Part shown: in pieces, positions 36,892 through 45,203 of the stretch | Layout: each line of letters begins with the position of its first letter | Position numbering within the stretch: position 1 is the stretch's first letter | DNA from: Chryseobacterium jejuense | GTDB lineage: Bacteria > Bacteroidota > Bacteroidia > Flavobacteriales > Weeksellaceae | Length of the DNA: 64,000 bases | Direction of reading: 5' to 3' | NCBI RefSeq assembly: GCF_900100075.1 | Contig: NZ_FNEG01000002.1 | Location: forward strand, 620,001-684,000 | Program-made: the position numbers and the translations under genes | Notes under the pieces: model-generated | Seen by the model: only the letters and a program-made list of their open reading frames with translations | The model's database searches: none | Told to the model about the DNA's origin: nothing

Positions 36892-37633
36892 ACATTTTTT
36901 GAATAGAATGATTCATTGTCTTATAAATGCTAATACTTTCTTCGTCTTGTAATAGCTGCTCATGTAACTCTAAAACCCTAAGGTCATTTCTTACTGCTGG
37001 TCCTGTTTGAGCCTGTTTAGGTTCTATTTCATGAATTTTCTGAACCGTTTCATCAATCAGGGGTAAAAAATAATCAAATGGTATTTCCTGTGCATCTGAA
37101 ATCTCTTTAGCTCTTGAAAAAAGGTGATTCACAAAATTGCAGGCAAAAACTGCCGTTAGGTGAATATACTTTCTTTTTTCATGAGTGCTTTCCATTACAT
37201 TTTTTGAAATACTGGAAGCCAGCTTAAAGAGTGTTTTTGTATCCTCCTCATTTTCGGTTTCAATGAAGAATGGAATCTTGTCATATTCCAGTTCTTTAGA
37301 TCTTGAAAAGGTTTGTAATGGATAAAAACTGGCCTTTCGATATTCTCCGCTTAAATTTTCCTTTGGAAGTGAACCAGAAGTATGGGCAACCAGACAGTTC
37401 TTTTTGGTAATCATCTTGGAAACTTCTCCTACAGAATTATCACTTACACAGATGATATACAGATCTGCATCTTCCAGATATTCTGTAGAATAAGGAATAT
37501 TCAGCTCTTCGGAAATTTTACTCAATTCTTTTTCGTTCCGCCCAAAAATCTGAGCAAGGGAAATGCCATTCAATCTGAAAGCTTTTGCCATGTGATAAGC
37601 CACATTTCCGGAACCGATAATTACAATTTGCAT
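36881..37633 (-). CDS. Rossmann-like/DUF2520 oxidoreductase-like protein
   Basis: A 250-residue two-domain protein. Residues 1 to about 115 are an NAD(P)-binding Rossmann-like domain (IVIGSGNVAYHMAKAF, with VAHTSGS further on). The rest is a helical DUF2520 dimerisation domain, the layout of pyrroline-5-carboxylate reductase relatives. The substrate is unknown; homologues are common in Bacteroidota next to kdsC and maf, as here. It is the first gene of this three-gene operon. Confidence 0.82.
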   Translation of the reverse strand: MQIVIIGSGNVAYHMAKAFRLNGISLAQIFGRNEKELSKISEELNIPYSTEYLEDADLYIICVSDNSVGEVSKMITKKNCLVAHTSGSLPKENLSGEYRKASFYPLQTFSRSKELEYDKIPFFIETENEEDTKTLFKLASSISKNVMESTHEKRKYIHLTAVFACNFVNHLFSRAKEISDAQEIPFDYFLPLIDETVQKIHEIEPKQAQTGPAVRNDLRVLELHEQLLQDEESISIYKTMNHSIQKMYEL

Positions 37634-37781
37634 CTAACAAATATAAGATTTTAAGACGAGTCGGGAAAGGAAGAGCAGTACAGAAACCCGAAACTTAAAT
37701 ACAGGCACGTTTATTGCGTAACTGTCTCATATTATTTTTAATATTTAAATTGAAAATTGAATATTTAATTTAACTTTCAGT

Positions 37782-37789
37782 TATTTTTG
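37782..37789 (+). promoter_or_regulatory. Putative -7 box of the ECF sigma operon
   Basis: TATTTTTG matches TAnnTTTG, with a TTG 22 bases upstream (37757-37759). It lies about 27 bases before the sigma-factor start. Confidence 0.45.
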
Positions 37790-37815
37790 TAATCCAAAAC
37801 AATGAAAGGCATCTT

Positions 37816-38367
37816 ATGAAGATTAAGGACGCGGAAATTATTTCGTTGATGCAGGATCCACGGACACAGGATAAAGGTGTTCGTGCCTTGATGGATGCCT
37901 ATCAAAGCAGATTGTACTGGCACATTAGAAGAATTATTGTGGACGGAGATCTTGCCCAGGATACTTTGCAGGAAACTTTTATTAAAGCTTATCAGAATTT
38001 TCATCAGTTTAAAAACGATAGCCAGTTGTATACATGGCTGTACAGGATTGCAACCAATGAAGCGTTACAGCAGGTTAATAAGCTGAAGAAAATGCAGAAG
38101 ACAGATGAAGATCCGGAGTATCACATGCAGAATCTTGTGGCTGATAACGTGGAAGGAGATGCTGAAGAAATACAAACTTTACTGCAGAACGCCATACAAA
38201 GCCTGCCGGAAAAGCAGAAACTGGTATTTATGATGCGGTATTATGATGATTTGCCCTATGAAGAAATATCTAAAATTGTAGATATGTCAGTAGGAACTTT
38301 GAAAACAAATTATCATTATGCCAAACAGAAAATAGAAGAATATATTAAGGAAAATTACGAAAGATAA
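37816..38367 (+). CDS. ECF-type RNA polymerase sigma factor
   Basis: A 183-residue sigma-70-family protein with only regions 2 and 4, as in ECF sigmas. Region 2 spans about 24-95 (DLAQDTLQETFIKAYQN and TWLYRIATNEAL). Region 4 spans about 120-178 (LPEKQKLVFMMRYYDDLPYEEIS and VGTLKTNYHYAKQKI, the -35 recognition helix). It is first in a three-gene set with a predicted membrane anti-sigma and an exported sensor-like protein, so it likely answers an envelope signal. Targets are unknown. Confidence 0.92.
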   Translation: MKIKDAEIISLMQDPRTQDKGVRALMDAYQSRLYWHIRRIIVDGDLAQDTLQETFIKAYQNFHQFKNDSQLYTWLYRIATNEALQQVNKLKKMQKTDEDPEYHMQNLVADNVEGDAEEIQTLLQNAIQSLPEKQKLVFMMRYYDDLPYEEISKIVDMSVGTLKTNYHYAKQKIEEYIKENYER

Positions 38368-38384
38368 TTTTTGAGAAAACAAAG

Positions 38385-38933
38385 ATGAAAGAGTTCGACA
38401 TAGAAAAACTAGAACGTAAAAACATTTACACAGTCCCTGAAAATTTGTTTGAAAATATTCAGGAGAGGGTTATGAATGATATAAAGCCGGAGCAAAAAGC
38501 ACCTGCGCCGGTCTTTAAGTTAAATTGGATGTATGCAGCAGCTGCATCATTGGCTTTGATCTTTGGAATAACTTTTATTTTTAATTTCAATAATGATTCA
38601 GCGGATAAAAATCTGAATTCAAAAGAAACCTATGCTAATCATAAAGGAGAGTCAACAACAGAAGGAGAGCTTGCTTATGAAACATTGAAAAGAGATTTAA
38701 CTTCTGTTGAAAATATTAATCAAACAGTTGTAAATCAAAAAAATAACACTTCTTTTGCCGTGAAAAGCGAAGAAGGAAATAACAAAGAAACTGTTTCACA
38801 AAAAATAGTGAAACCTGTAACTAAAAAAGAAGAAACACGGATGAATGAATATCTGGATTCGTTCTCCAATTCTGAAATTGCAGAACTGGCGAGCAACTCT
38901 ACTCAGGATGTTTATTTGGATTTATATAATTAA
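38385..38933 (+). CDS. Putative anti-sigma membrane protein
   Basis: A 182-residue protein with an N-terminal cytoplasmic segment (FDIEKLERKNIYTVPENLFENIQERV) and one transmembrane helix (about 49-66, WMYAAAASLALIFGITFIF). A Lys/Glu/Thr-rich external part follows. No zinc-binding anti-sigma motif is visible. The assignment rests on its single-helix topology and its place 17 bases after the ECF sigma gene. The last about 30 residues (LDSFSNSEIAELASNS) look like a short conserved tail. Confidence 0.65.
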   Translation: MKEFDIEKLERKNIYTVPENLFENIQERVMNDIKPEQKAPAPVFKLNWMYAAAASLALIFGITFIFNFNNDSADKNLNSKETYANHKGESTTEGELAYETLKRDLTSVENINQTVVNQKNNTSFAVKSEEGNNKETVSQKIVKPVTKKEETRMNEYLDSFSNSEIAELASNSTQDVYLDLYN

Positions 38934-38942
38934 TAAAGAAAG

Positions 38943-39452
38943 ATGAAAAAGATAATATTGACGTTTTTTATTATTTATGGTTTTGGCCTAAATGCTCAAA
39001 ATACAGATTATGACTGGAAAAAGATGGATCCTAAGCAAAGAAAGGAAGTCATCAATAATCTTTCTCCTGAAGAAAGAAAGGAACTCCTTAAAAAATTCAG
39101 GAATAATATGATCATGGATAATCTGAATGTAGATCCGGGAGATAAAGCTGAGTTTACACAGCTTTATAACGAGTATCTGGACAGTCAGAAACAGATAAAA
39201 AGTCAGTTTGATCCAGGCTTTAACCCTGAAACTTTGTCAGACGATGAGGCCAAAGCTAAATTACAGCAAAGCTTTGAAATAGGGCAGAAGCTTTTGGATA
39301 ACAGAAAAAGATATGCAGAGAAAATGCAGCAGGTAATTCCCTGCCAGAAAGTACTGAAGCTGTTTCAATCTGAGGGGATGATGAGAGATAAAATGAACGA
39401 AAGAAAACCTCATGTACACAACAATACTTCGGGACCTAAACAAAACCCATAA
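38943..39452 (+). CDS. Exported sensor-like protein of the ECF sigma operon
   Basis: A 169-residue protein with a signal peptide (about 1-19, cleavage after GLNAQ). The mature part is helical and charged: DPKQRKEVINNLSPEERKELLKKF, then a segment resembling Spy/CpxP-type periplasmic helices. In Bacteroidota such genes after a sigma/anti-sigma pair are annotated as sensors of ECF-type sigma factors. It may buffer misfolded envelope proteins or modulate the anti-sigma factor; this is inference. It ends before a strong terminator. Confidence 0.7.
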   Translation: MKKIILTFFIIYGFGLNAQNTDYDWKKMDPKQRKEVINNLSPEERKELLKKFRNNMIMDNLNVDPGDKAEFTQLYNEYLDSQKQIKSQFDPGFNPETLSDDEAKAKLQQSFEIGQKLLDNRKRYAEKMQQVIPCQKVLKLFQSEGMMRDKMNERKPHVHNNTSGPKQNP

Positions 39453-39472
39453 TAGTTTATTTTTTTAATGTT

Positions 39473-39517
39473 AGACGGCTCTTACAAACCTTTTTTGTGA
39501 GAGCCGTTTAATTTTTT
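39473..39517 (+). terminator. Terminator of the ECF sigma operon
   Basis: A 13/14-bp stem (39475-39488 with 39494-39507, one mismatched or wobble pair) with a short loop and following T-run. Confidence 0.85.
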
Positions 39518-39530
39518 ACCTTTAAATCTA

Positions 39531-39538
39531 TACTTTTG
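39531..39538 (+). promoter_or_regulatory. Putative -7 box of the glycine-zipper protein gene
   Basis: TACTTTTG matches TAnnTTTG. A TTTA lies 20 bases upstream (39507-39510). The predicted leader before the ATG at 39554 is very short. Confidence 0.45.
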
Positions 39539-39553
39539 CCGGAAAAATTATAA

Positions 39554-40570
39554 ATGAAAAAAGTATTTTTCTTCTTAATGATGGCGGTTTCATTATCAGC
39601 ACAGAAAACAGAAGTAGTAGAATTGAAGCAGAGTATTAAAGATCGAAAAGGAAAGACAAAATCAATAACTGTTATTGACAACAGATTAGATAAAGAAATC
39701 GGAAATATACCTTATCGTAAAGAATCCTTTACGCTTAAATTCGCCAATGATGATTTGAAAAACTATATCGAAAACTGGTTCTTAAGCGATAACAAAACAA
39801 AGGGTGATAATGATATTGTTTTAATGCTGGAAGACTTAAAGGCTTATAATCTGGATCCGGAAGAAAAAACTTCCAAGACAAAAATCAAATTTAAATTTTC
39901 AAGTTTTATCAAAAGAAACAATAAATATTACTTTCTAAACCGTATTCAAAACGTTATTACCTCCGAGTCTAATTTTCCTAAATTTATAGCAAGCCAGATA
40001 TCCCATGTTGTAGCCGGAATGATCAAGGAGTCTTATCTGAGCGTGCCTCTAGGAGCAGCAATGTCTGAAGAAGATTTAACGAATTACGAGAAATATATTA
40101 CTGAGAACTCTCCAGTTTTTGGTAGAATGGAATTAAATGATGGGGTTTATAAAGATTTCAGATCATTTTATGAGCAGAAACCTGAACCGAATTATGTTAC
40201 AGATAAAAATAAAAAAGGAAGGGTAACCAATATAAAAGATACTAAGGCAACTTTGAATGAGGAGATCATAGGTAACGAACAAGTATTTGGATATATAGAA
40301 AATGGTAAAGCTTACAGATCTACCCCGGCAGGATATTTAGAAATGATAAAAGATGATAAAGGCTTTTATGTTATTGCCACTAAAGCAGAACTTTTTCCAA
40401 CCAATAACGGAACTGGAGCTATGGTTGGAGCTATAGCAGGAGGATTTATTGGAGCGATGATTGGAGCAGCCATTGATTCTGAATCTAATAGAAGAGGTAA
40501 AAATGTTGATACTTCAGGAATGCCGAATGTATATTTGGATTCATTAACCGGAAACTATATTTTTGATTAA
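39554..40570 (+). CDS. Exported glycine-zipper protein of unknown function
   Basis: A 338-residue protein with a signal peptide (about 1-16, MAVSLSAQ). The body is Lys/Asp-rich without a known domain. Near the C-terminus is a glycine-zipper hydrophobic segment (about 292-316, GAMVGAIAGGFIGAMIGAAI), followed by ESNRRGKNVDTSG. Glycine zippers usually insert into or pack within membranes. Function is unknown. It is transcribed alone between the sigma operon and lepA. Confidence 0.7.
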   Translation: MKKVFFFLMMAVSLSAQKTEVVELKQSIKDRKGKTKSITVIDNRLDKEIGNIPYRKESFTLKFANDDLKNYIENWFLSDNKTKGDNDIVLMLEDLKAYNLDPEEKTSKTKIKFKFSSFIKRNNKYYFLNRIQNVITSESNFPKFIASQISHVVAGMIKESYLSVPLGAAMSEEDLTNYEKYITENSPVFGRMELNDGVYKDFRSFYEQKPEPNYVTDKNKKGRVTNIKDTKATLNEEIIGNEQVFGYIENGKAYRSTPAGYLEMIKDDKGFYVIATKAELFPTNNGTGAMVGAIAGGFIGAMIGAAIDSESNRRGKNVDTSGMPNVYLDSLTGNYIFD

Positions 40571-40671
40571 TTTAAAGAGAAAATACTGGGTTGTCTTTAT
40601 AGTTCTTATCACTTATTTTAAATAAATTGATACAATAAGATGATGAAAGACAATAATCTCTCTCTTTTTTT

Positions 40672-40679
40672 TATCTTTG
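40672..40679 (+). promoter_or_regulatory. Putative -7 box of lepA
   Basis: TATCTTTG matches TAnnTTTG, 19 bases before the lepA ATG. Confidence 0.45.
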
Positions 40680-40698
40680 CAAATTACAAGATTCTTAA

Positions 40699-42495
40699 AT
40701 GAAAAACATACGAAATTTTTGCATAATCGCTCATATCGACCACGGTAAAAGTACCTTGGCAGACCGTCTTTTGGAGTATACTAATACGGTTACTCAAAGA
40801 GAACTACAGTCTCAGACGCTAGATGATATGGATTTGGAAAAGGAACGTGGGATTACGATTAAGTCTCACGCGATCCAGATGGATTATGAATATAAAGGAG
40901 AAAAATATATTCTAAACCTGATTGATACACCTGGACACGTAGACTTCTCTTATGAAGTTTCCCGTTCTATTGCTGCTTGTGAAGGAGCTCTTCTTATTGT
41001 AGATGCAGCACAGAGTATTCAGGCACAGACTATCAGTAATCTTTATTTAGCATTAGAAAATGATTTGGAGATTATTCCAATTCTTAATAAAATAGATCTT
41101 CCATCTGCAAACCCAGAAGAAGTTACCGACGAAATTATGGGACTTTTAGGGTGCAAATATGAAGATGTTCTTAGAGTTTCAGGGAAAACGGGAGAAGGAG
41201 TTCATGACTTGCTTGAGCAGATTGTGAATAGAATTCCTGCTCCGGTTGGAGATCCTAAAGCTCCGTTACAAGCATTGATCTTTGACTCGGTTTACAACCC
41301 GTTCAGAGGAATTGAGGCTTATTTCAAAGTGGTGAACGGAAGTATTTCTAAAAACGAAAAAATTAAATTTTTTGCTACAGGAAAAGAATATGGTGCTGAT
41401 GAGGTAGGAACTTTGAAACTAAAACAAGTTCCGAAAAAGACTATTGAATGTGGTGATGTAGGATATATTATTTCCGGGATTAAAGATGCAAGAGAAGTTA
41501 AAGTAGGGGATACCATTACCTCTTTTGTAAACCCTGCAGAAGCTGCCATCGATGGTTTTGAGGAAGTAAAACCAATGGTTTTTGCCGGAATTTATCCTAT
41601 TGAATCTGAAGATTTTGAGGAACTAAGATTCTCATTGGAAAAATTAAGATTAAATGATGCCTCTTTGGTTTTTGAACCTGAAAGTTCTGCAGCACTTGGT
41701 TTTGGTTTCCGTTGCGGATTCTTAGGAATGCTTCACATGGAAATTGTACAGGAACGTCTTGACAGAGAATTTGATATGAACGTTATTACTACGGTACCCA
41801 ATGTTTCATACCATGGATATTCTAAAAGAGAACCCGAAACGGCAATTTTAATCAATAACCCGTCTGAAATGATTGATCCTAATCTTTTGGATAGAGTTGA
41901 AGAGCCTTATATAAAAGCTTCCATTATTACTAAATCCGATTTCGTAGGGGCTGTTATGACGCTTTGTATTGAAAAAAGAGGAGAAATTGTTAACCAAAGT
42001 TATTTAACGGCAGATAGGGTAGAATTAACCTTCAATATGCCTTTGGCTGAAGTTGTTTTCGACTTTTATGACCGTTTGAAATCTATTTCCAAAGGATATG
42101 CTTCATTTGATTATTCACCAATAGGAATGCGTTCTTCCAAACTGGTTAAAATGGATATCCTGATCAATGGAGATATGGTGGATGCCCTTTCTTCACTGAT
42201 TCACGAGAGTAATGCCTATTATATTGGTAAAAAGATGTGTGAAAAACTTCGTGAACTGATTCCTAGACAGCAGTTTGATATTGCAGTTCAGGCAGCATTG
42301 GGAGCGAAAGTTATTGCCAGAGAAACCATTAAAGCATTAAGAAAAGACGTTACTGCAAAATGTTACGGTGGAGATATTTCCAGAAAGCGTAAGCTATTGG
42401 AAAAGCAGAAGGAAGGTAAGAAGAAAATGAAGCAGATCGGAAGAGTAGAAGTTCCACAGTCTGCATTCATGGCTGTATTAAAGCTTAATGATTAA
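40699..42495 (+). CDS. lepA: Elongation factor 4 (LepA)
   Basis: A 598-residue translational GTPase, full length. GTP motifs: AHIDHGKST (P-loop, near 11-19), RGITIKSHA (switch), DTPGHVDF, and NKIDLP. The C-terminal LepA-specific region ([24 protein letters not shown]) distinguishes it from EF-G. LepA remodels or back-translocates ribosomes under stress and helps 30S biogenesis. A strong terminator follows. Confidence 0.97.
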   Translation: MKNIRNFCIIAHIDHGKSTLADRLLEYTNTVTQRELQSQTLDDMDLEKERGITIKSHAIQMDYEYKGEKYILNLIDTPGHVDFSYEVSRSIAACEGALLIVDAAQSIQAQTISNLYLALENDLEIIPILNKIDLPSANPEEVTDEIMGLLGCKYEDVLRVSGKTGEGVHDLLEQIVNRIPAPVGDPKAPLQALIFDSVYNPFRGIEAYFKVVNGSISKNEKIKFFATGKEYGADEVGTLKLKQVPKKTIECGDVGYIISGIKDAREVKVGDTITSFVNPAEAAIDGFEEVKPMVFAGIYPIESEDFEELRFSLEKLRLNDASLVFEPESSAALGFGFRCGFLGMLHMEIVQERLDREFDMNVITTVPNVSYHGYSKREPETAILINNPSEMIDPNLLDRVEEPYIKASIITKSDFVGAVMTLCIEKRGEIVNQSYLTADRVELTFNMPLAEVVFDFYDRLKSISKGYASFDYSPIGMRSSKLVKMDILINGDMVDALSSLIHESNAYYIGKKMCEKLRELIPRQQFDIAVQAALGAKVIARETIKALRKDVTAKCYGGDISRKRKLLEKQKEGKKKMKQIGRVEVPQSAFMAVLKLND

Positions 42496-42510
42496 TTCAT
42501 TCATTATAAA

Positions 42511-42548
42511 ACAAAAACCGCTTCCATTAAGAAGCGGTTTTTTATTTA
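42511..42548. terminator. Bidirectional terminator after lepA
   Basis: A 10-bp stem (42515-42524 with 42531-42540) is flanked by A- and T-runs. It is shared with the convergent DUF1579 gene. Confidence 0.85.
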
Positions 42549-43190
42549 TTTTTTACGCGTGAATTTTATTTCCATTGTTTTCATTTCCTTTCCTGTTTTA
42601 GGATTGGGCCCATACATTTCCAAAGTATGGTTATTATCATCCGTAAACGTATAAACTTCTCTTACCTCACATTCTTTTCCCGGTCGGCTTGGATCTGTCA
42701 TTTTACCCTTAAAATCAATAGATTTCTTAGCAGGATTCCAATCTCCTTCCGCGTGCATTAACCCGGTTCCCATATTGTCTATCCACGTGCTTACAAACTT
42801 TTTTTTGGCGTTGTCATAGCCCATAATACTCATTCCTTCAAATGGCATTCCCATAAAATTTCCTTTGTAATTGCTTACCTGATAACGGCCTTCAAAGATC
42901 ATTTTATTAGTGCATTCAGAAGTACTGGTTACTGCTTTTCCACTGTCATCCATCCACATGCTGGTAGCACCAGTCCAATTTCCATCAAATTTGGCCAGCA
43001 TTTTATGCATGTCACCTGGGGTTGCAAAATCCATCCATGCTTTCGTTGCTGTAGCTGAATCTACAGGTTTCCACTCAGAGCTAGCAGTACTAGATTCTTT
43101 CTTATCTGAGTTTTCAGAGGCCGCAGTTTTTCCTTTTTCACATGATGTAAGTAAAAAACCAATAGTGATGATTGCTAGTAAATTTTTCAT
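42546..43190 (-). CDS. DUF1579 lipoprotein
   Basis: A 214-residue lipoprotein (Cys17, LLTSC) with a Ser/Lys-rich linker and then a DUF1579 domain. The domain is beta-rich with LAKFDGNWTGATSMWMD, FEGRYQVSNYKG, SIMGYDNAKKKFVSTWIDNMGTG and a calycin-like ending. Such proteins probably bind a small hydrophobic ligand, but none is proven. An imperfect copy of the locus palindrome (43279-43297) lies about 90 bases upstream of its start, so it may belong to the same regulon as the ADP-ribose cluster. Confidence 0.8.
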   Translation of the reverse strand: MKNLLAIITIGFLLTSCEKGKTAASENSDKKESSTASSEWKPVDSATATKAWMDFATPGDMHKMLAKFDGNWTGATSMWMDDSGKAVTSTSECTNKMIFEGRYQVSNYKGNFMGMPFEGMSIMGYDNAKKKFVSTWIDNMGTGLMHAEGDWNPAKKSIDFKGKMTDPSRPGKECEVREVYTFTDDNNHTLEMYGPNPKTGKEMKTMEIKFTRKK

Positions 43191-43278
43191 AAATATTTAA
43201 TTTTAAGTTGGTTATGATAATAACTTAAAGGTATGAACTTTTATTATACTTAAAATTTTTTTTAATTTTCCTGATAAA

Positions 43279-43297
43279 TTGTGTATTCGTAATGCAA
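43279..43297. promoter_or_regulatory. Operator-like palindrome, copy 1 (imperfect)
   Basis: TTGTGT-N7-ATGCAA, one mismatch to TTGYGT-N7-ACRCAA. It lies between the two minus-strand lipoprotein genes. Confidence 0.5.
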
Positions 43298-43345
43298 GTC
43301 AAAACTAAATAAAACCAGAAGCGAATTCTTTACAGCAATTAGTTT

Positions 43346-44101
43346 TTATTTTACTTCGTCATACCTTCTCTGTTTTTTGAGTATATTTTTATCATAATTC
43401 ATCATAAATGATTCAGAAGAATTATGGAAAAGAGTGATTTTAAATTTTCCCCAGTCTTTTCCCGTGAGATAATTGACTGAAAAGATCATAATTTCATTAG
43501 GTTCAAACTCCCAGTAATTCACTCCCCAGCCAGTTCCACAAATAAAGGCATTATCATTCCAAATCATCTGCCATTTTTGTTGATCATTGAATATAGCAAA
43601 TGGAAGATTTTTAAGATCAGGAAGTATTAATCTCCGATTTGAAATATTTTTGATAAATACAGGAAAGGCTTTATATTTTTTAAGGGTTCCAGTTTCTGAA
43701 TTGTATGTATATTTAGGAATAGTATCATTGGGTTTGATGACAATTTTGACATTATTTTCAGATAAAGAATCAAAACTAATTGATGTTTTAGAAAATTTCA
43801 TTCGATCAAAATAGCCACGAAAATATTTAGTATAACTTTTAGGGTTGCTTTTAACTTCAGTACGGGGTGGAGGTGGAGGAGCGGGTATCATTGTGTTGTA
43901 ATACTTTACTTCAACAGTGGAAGTATCTTTGCCAATGTATATTAATCCAGTTTCTTCTTCTCCTATTCCTTCGTTAAATTTTTGGAAGGTTAACTTCTCT
44001 TTTTTTTCATGACGCAAAATGATAGAGTCTGCAAAAGACGCTTCCTTTTGACAGGAGAATAATCCAAGGATAAGAAGAAAGTAAAGTAGCTTTTTTATCA
44101 T
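43346..44101 (-). CDS. Hypothetical lipoprotein
   Basis: A 251-residue predicted lipoprotein (Cys17, GLFSC) with no domain I recognise. A proline run (PAPPPPPR, near 75-82) follows the signal region. The rest is beta-type, with KNISNRRLILPDLKNLPFAIFND and a WGVNYWEFEPNEIMIFSV stretch resembling immunoglobulin-like or cell-surface folds. It is divergent from the NrtR-like gene with only 59 bases between starts, and the operator palindrome at 44134-44152 sits in that gap. Co-regulation is therefore possible. Confidence 0.6.
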   Translation of the reverse strand: MIKKLLYFLLILGLFSCQKEASFADSIILRHEKKEKLTFQKFNEGIGEEETGLIYIGKDTSTVEVKYYNTMIPAPPPPPRTEVKSNPKSYTKYFRGYFDRMKFSKTSISFDSLSENNVKIVIKPNDTIPKYTYNSETGTLKKYKAFPVFIKNISNRRLILPDLKNLPFAIFNDQQKWQMIWNDNAFICGTGWGVNYWEFEPNEIMIFSVNYLTGKDWGKFKITLFHNSSESFMMNYDKNILKKQRRYDEVK

Positions 44102-44128
44102 TTAGTAAAAATACTAAATATTTATTCC

Positions 44129-44136
44129 TAATTTTG
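44129..44136 (+). promoter_or_regulatory. -7 box of the NrtR-like gene
   Basis: TAATTTTG matches TAnnTTTG. Its last three bases are the first three of the palindrome at 44134-44152. Confidence 0.5.
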
Positions 44137-44152
44137 TGTATTCATAACGCAA
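44134..44152. promoter_or_regulatory. Operator-like palindrome, copy 2 (NrtR-like promoter)
   Basis: TTGTGTATTCATAACGCAA, a perfect TTGYGT-N7-ACRCAA. It lies 8 bases before the regulator ATG and covers the end of its -7 box and the likely start site, as expected for autorepression. Confidence 0.65.
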
Positions 44153-44160
44153 ATTAATTT

Positions 44161-44856
44161 ATGGGCTCACCAAAAAAATTACAGGATATCAAAGTGGCTG
44201 TAGATGCAGTCATTTTTGGATATTTCGATAAAAAAGACCTTCAAATCCTTTTAATCAAAAGAAATATTGAACCCTTTAAGGGCGGTTGGGCACTTCCTGG
44301 TGGTCTTGTTCTCGATGATGAAAACCTCGATGATGCCGTAAAAAGGGAACTTCATGAAGAGGCGGGCATAAAGCCCGATTTTTTAGAACAACTCTATACT
44401 TTTGGTAACGTTGGACGGGATCCGAGAAACAGAGTAGTTTCTGTGGCTTATTTGGGGCTTGTGAATCCTTCTTATCATGAACTCTTTGCAGACTCCGATG
44501 CAGATGATGCACAGTGGTTTGATATCAATAAACTTCCATCTGTAGCTTTTGATCACCAAAATATCATTGATATTGCGTTAAAAAGGCTTCGTACGAAAAT
44601 TCAATATCAACCCATCGGATTTAATCTTCTCAATGAAGAATTTCCTTTCTCAGACCTTGAAAACCTTTACAAGACTATTGTAGGACAGGAAATAGACCGC
44701 AGAAACTTCCGTAAAAAGATTATGAGCTACGGGTTGCTTAATGAAACTAATAACGTTAAAAAAGAAGGAAGCGGAAGACCAGGAAAGCTTTTTACTTTCA
44801 ATCAGGAAAAGTATAAAGAGTTGGAAGAACAGGGATTTTATTTCGAAATCAAATAG
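44161..44856 (+). CDS. NrtR-type Nudix transcriptional regulator
   Basis: A 231-residue protein with an N-terminal Nudix domain and a C-terminal winged helix, the layout of NrtR, which senses ADP-ribose or related NAD metabolites. The Nudix box is complete: Gly48, Glu54, Arg62, Glu63, Glu66, Glu67, Gly69 (G-x5-E-x7-REL-x-EE-x-GI). The protein could therefore hydrolyse its ligand as well as bind it. Residues about 180-225 (RRNFRKKIMSYGLLNET and GRPGKLFTF) are the DNA-binding part. The related AraR of Bacteroidota senses sugars instead, but the neighbouring ADP-ribose genes favour an ADP-ribose-type effector. A palindrome overlaps its promoter. Confidence 0.85.
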   Translation: MGSPKKLQDIKVAVDAVIFGYFDKKDLQILLIKRNIEPFKGGWALPGGLVLDDENLDDAVKRELHEEAGIKPDFLEQLYTFGNVGRDPRNRVVSVAYLGLVNPSYHELFADSDADDAQWFDINKLPSVAFDHQNIIDIALKRLRTKIQYQPIGFNLLNEEFPFSDLENLYKTIVGQEIDRRNFRKKIMSYGLLNETNNVKKEGSGRPGKLFTFNQEKYKELEEQGFYFEIK

Positions 44857-44975
44857 ATTTTTAACCAAAATGACACAAAATTTTAAACGAATAATCACCA
44901 ATTTTCAAGTAATACATTATTGAAAATTATGATTAAATATTTTATCTAAGAAAAATATTCAGAGGAGATATTCAA

Positions 44976-45035
44976 TAGAAACGGGCTAAAGCCCGTTTTT
45001 TTTATGATTAAAAATTCCATGGCTTTAGCCAAAAC
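44976..45035 (+). terminator. Terminator hairpin plus GGCTTTAGCC repeat
   Basis: AACGGGCT/AGCCCGTT (about 44980-44996) forms a hairpin followed by a T-run, ending the regulator gene. About 25 bases on, TGGCTTTAGCCA (near 45020-45031) is a second short palindrome with the same TTTAGCC word. The pair looks like a dispersed repeat that also acts as a terminator. Confidence 0.65.
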
Positions 45036-45099
45036 CTAATAGATTAGTGTCATTTGTGCAAAATATTTGTGGGACTAGTGTTTTATGAAAATTAAATTT

Positions 45100-45120
45100 A
45101 TAAACTGATTATCAGTTTAT
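45100..45120. promoter_or_regulatory. 21-bp palindrome upstream of the NADAR promoter
   Basis: ATAAACTGAT-T-ATCAGTTTAT, a perfect 10-bp inverted repeat around one base, ending 9 bases before operator copy 3. It resembles a regulator site different from the TTGYGT motif. Confidence 0.45.
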
Positions 45121-45129
45121 TATATTTAT

Positions 45130-45148
45130 TAGCGTAAAAATAACACAA
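45130..45148. promoter_or_regulatory. Operator-like palindrome, copy 3
   Basis: TAGCGT-AAAAATA-ACACAA, one mismatch to TTGYGT-N7-ACRCAA, located just upstream of the -33 element. Confidence 0.6.
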
Positions 45149-45153
45149 ATAAA

Positions 45154-45186
45154 TTTGGTGAATAAAATGATATTGTACTACATTTG
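45154..45186 (+). promoter_or_regulatory. Promoter of the NADAR gene
   Basis: -33 TTTG (45154-45157) and -7 TACATTTG (45179-45186) are spaced by 21 bases, a good Bacteroidota promoter. The -7 box overlaps operator copy 4 and the ATG follows after 17 bases. Confidence 0.65.
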
Positions 45187-45202
45187 CGTAGAAATAACAC
45201 AA
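45184..45202. promoter_or_regulatory. Operator-like palindrome, copy 4
   Basis: TTGCGT-AGAAATA-ACACAA, a perfect match to TTGYGT-N7-ACRCAA. It overlaps the -7 box and the likely start site and ends two bases before the NADAR ATG. Confidence 0.65.
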
Positions 45203-45203
45203 T

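Larger units (their letters stand above)
44857..45203. other. Regulatory spacer before the NADAR gene
   Basis: A 347-base spacer holding the regulator's terminator hairpin, a GGCTTTAGCC-type repeat, a 21-bp palindrome, two operator-like palindromes and the promoter of the NADAR gene (each listed separately). No ORF. Confidence 0.65.
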
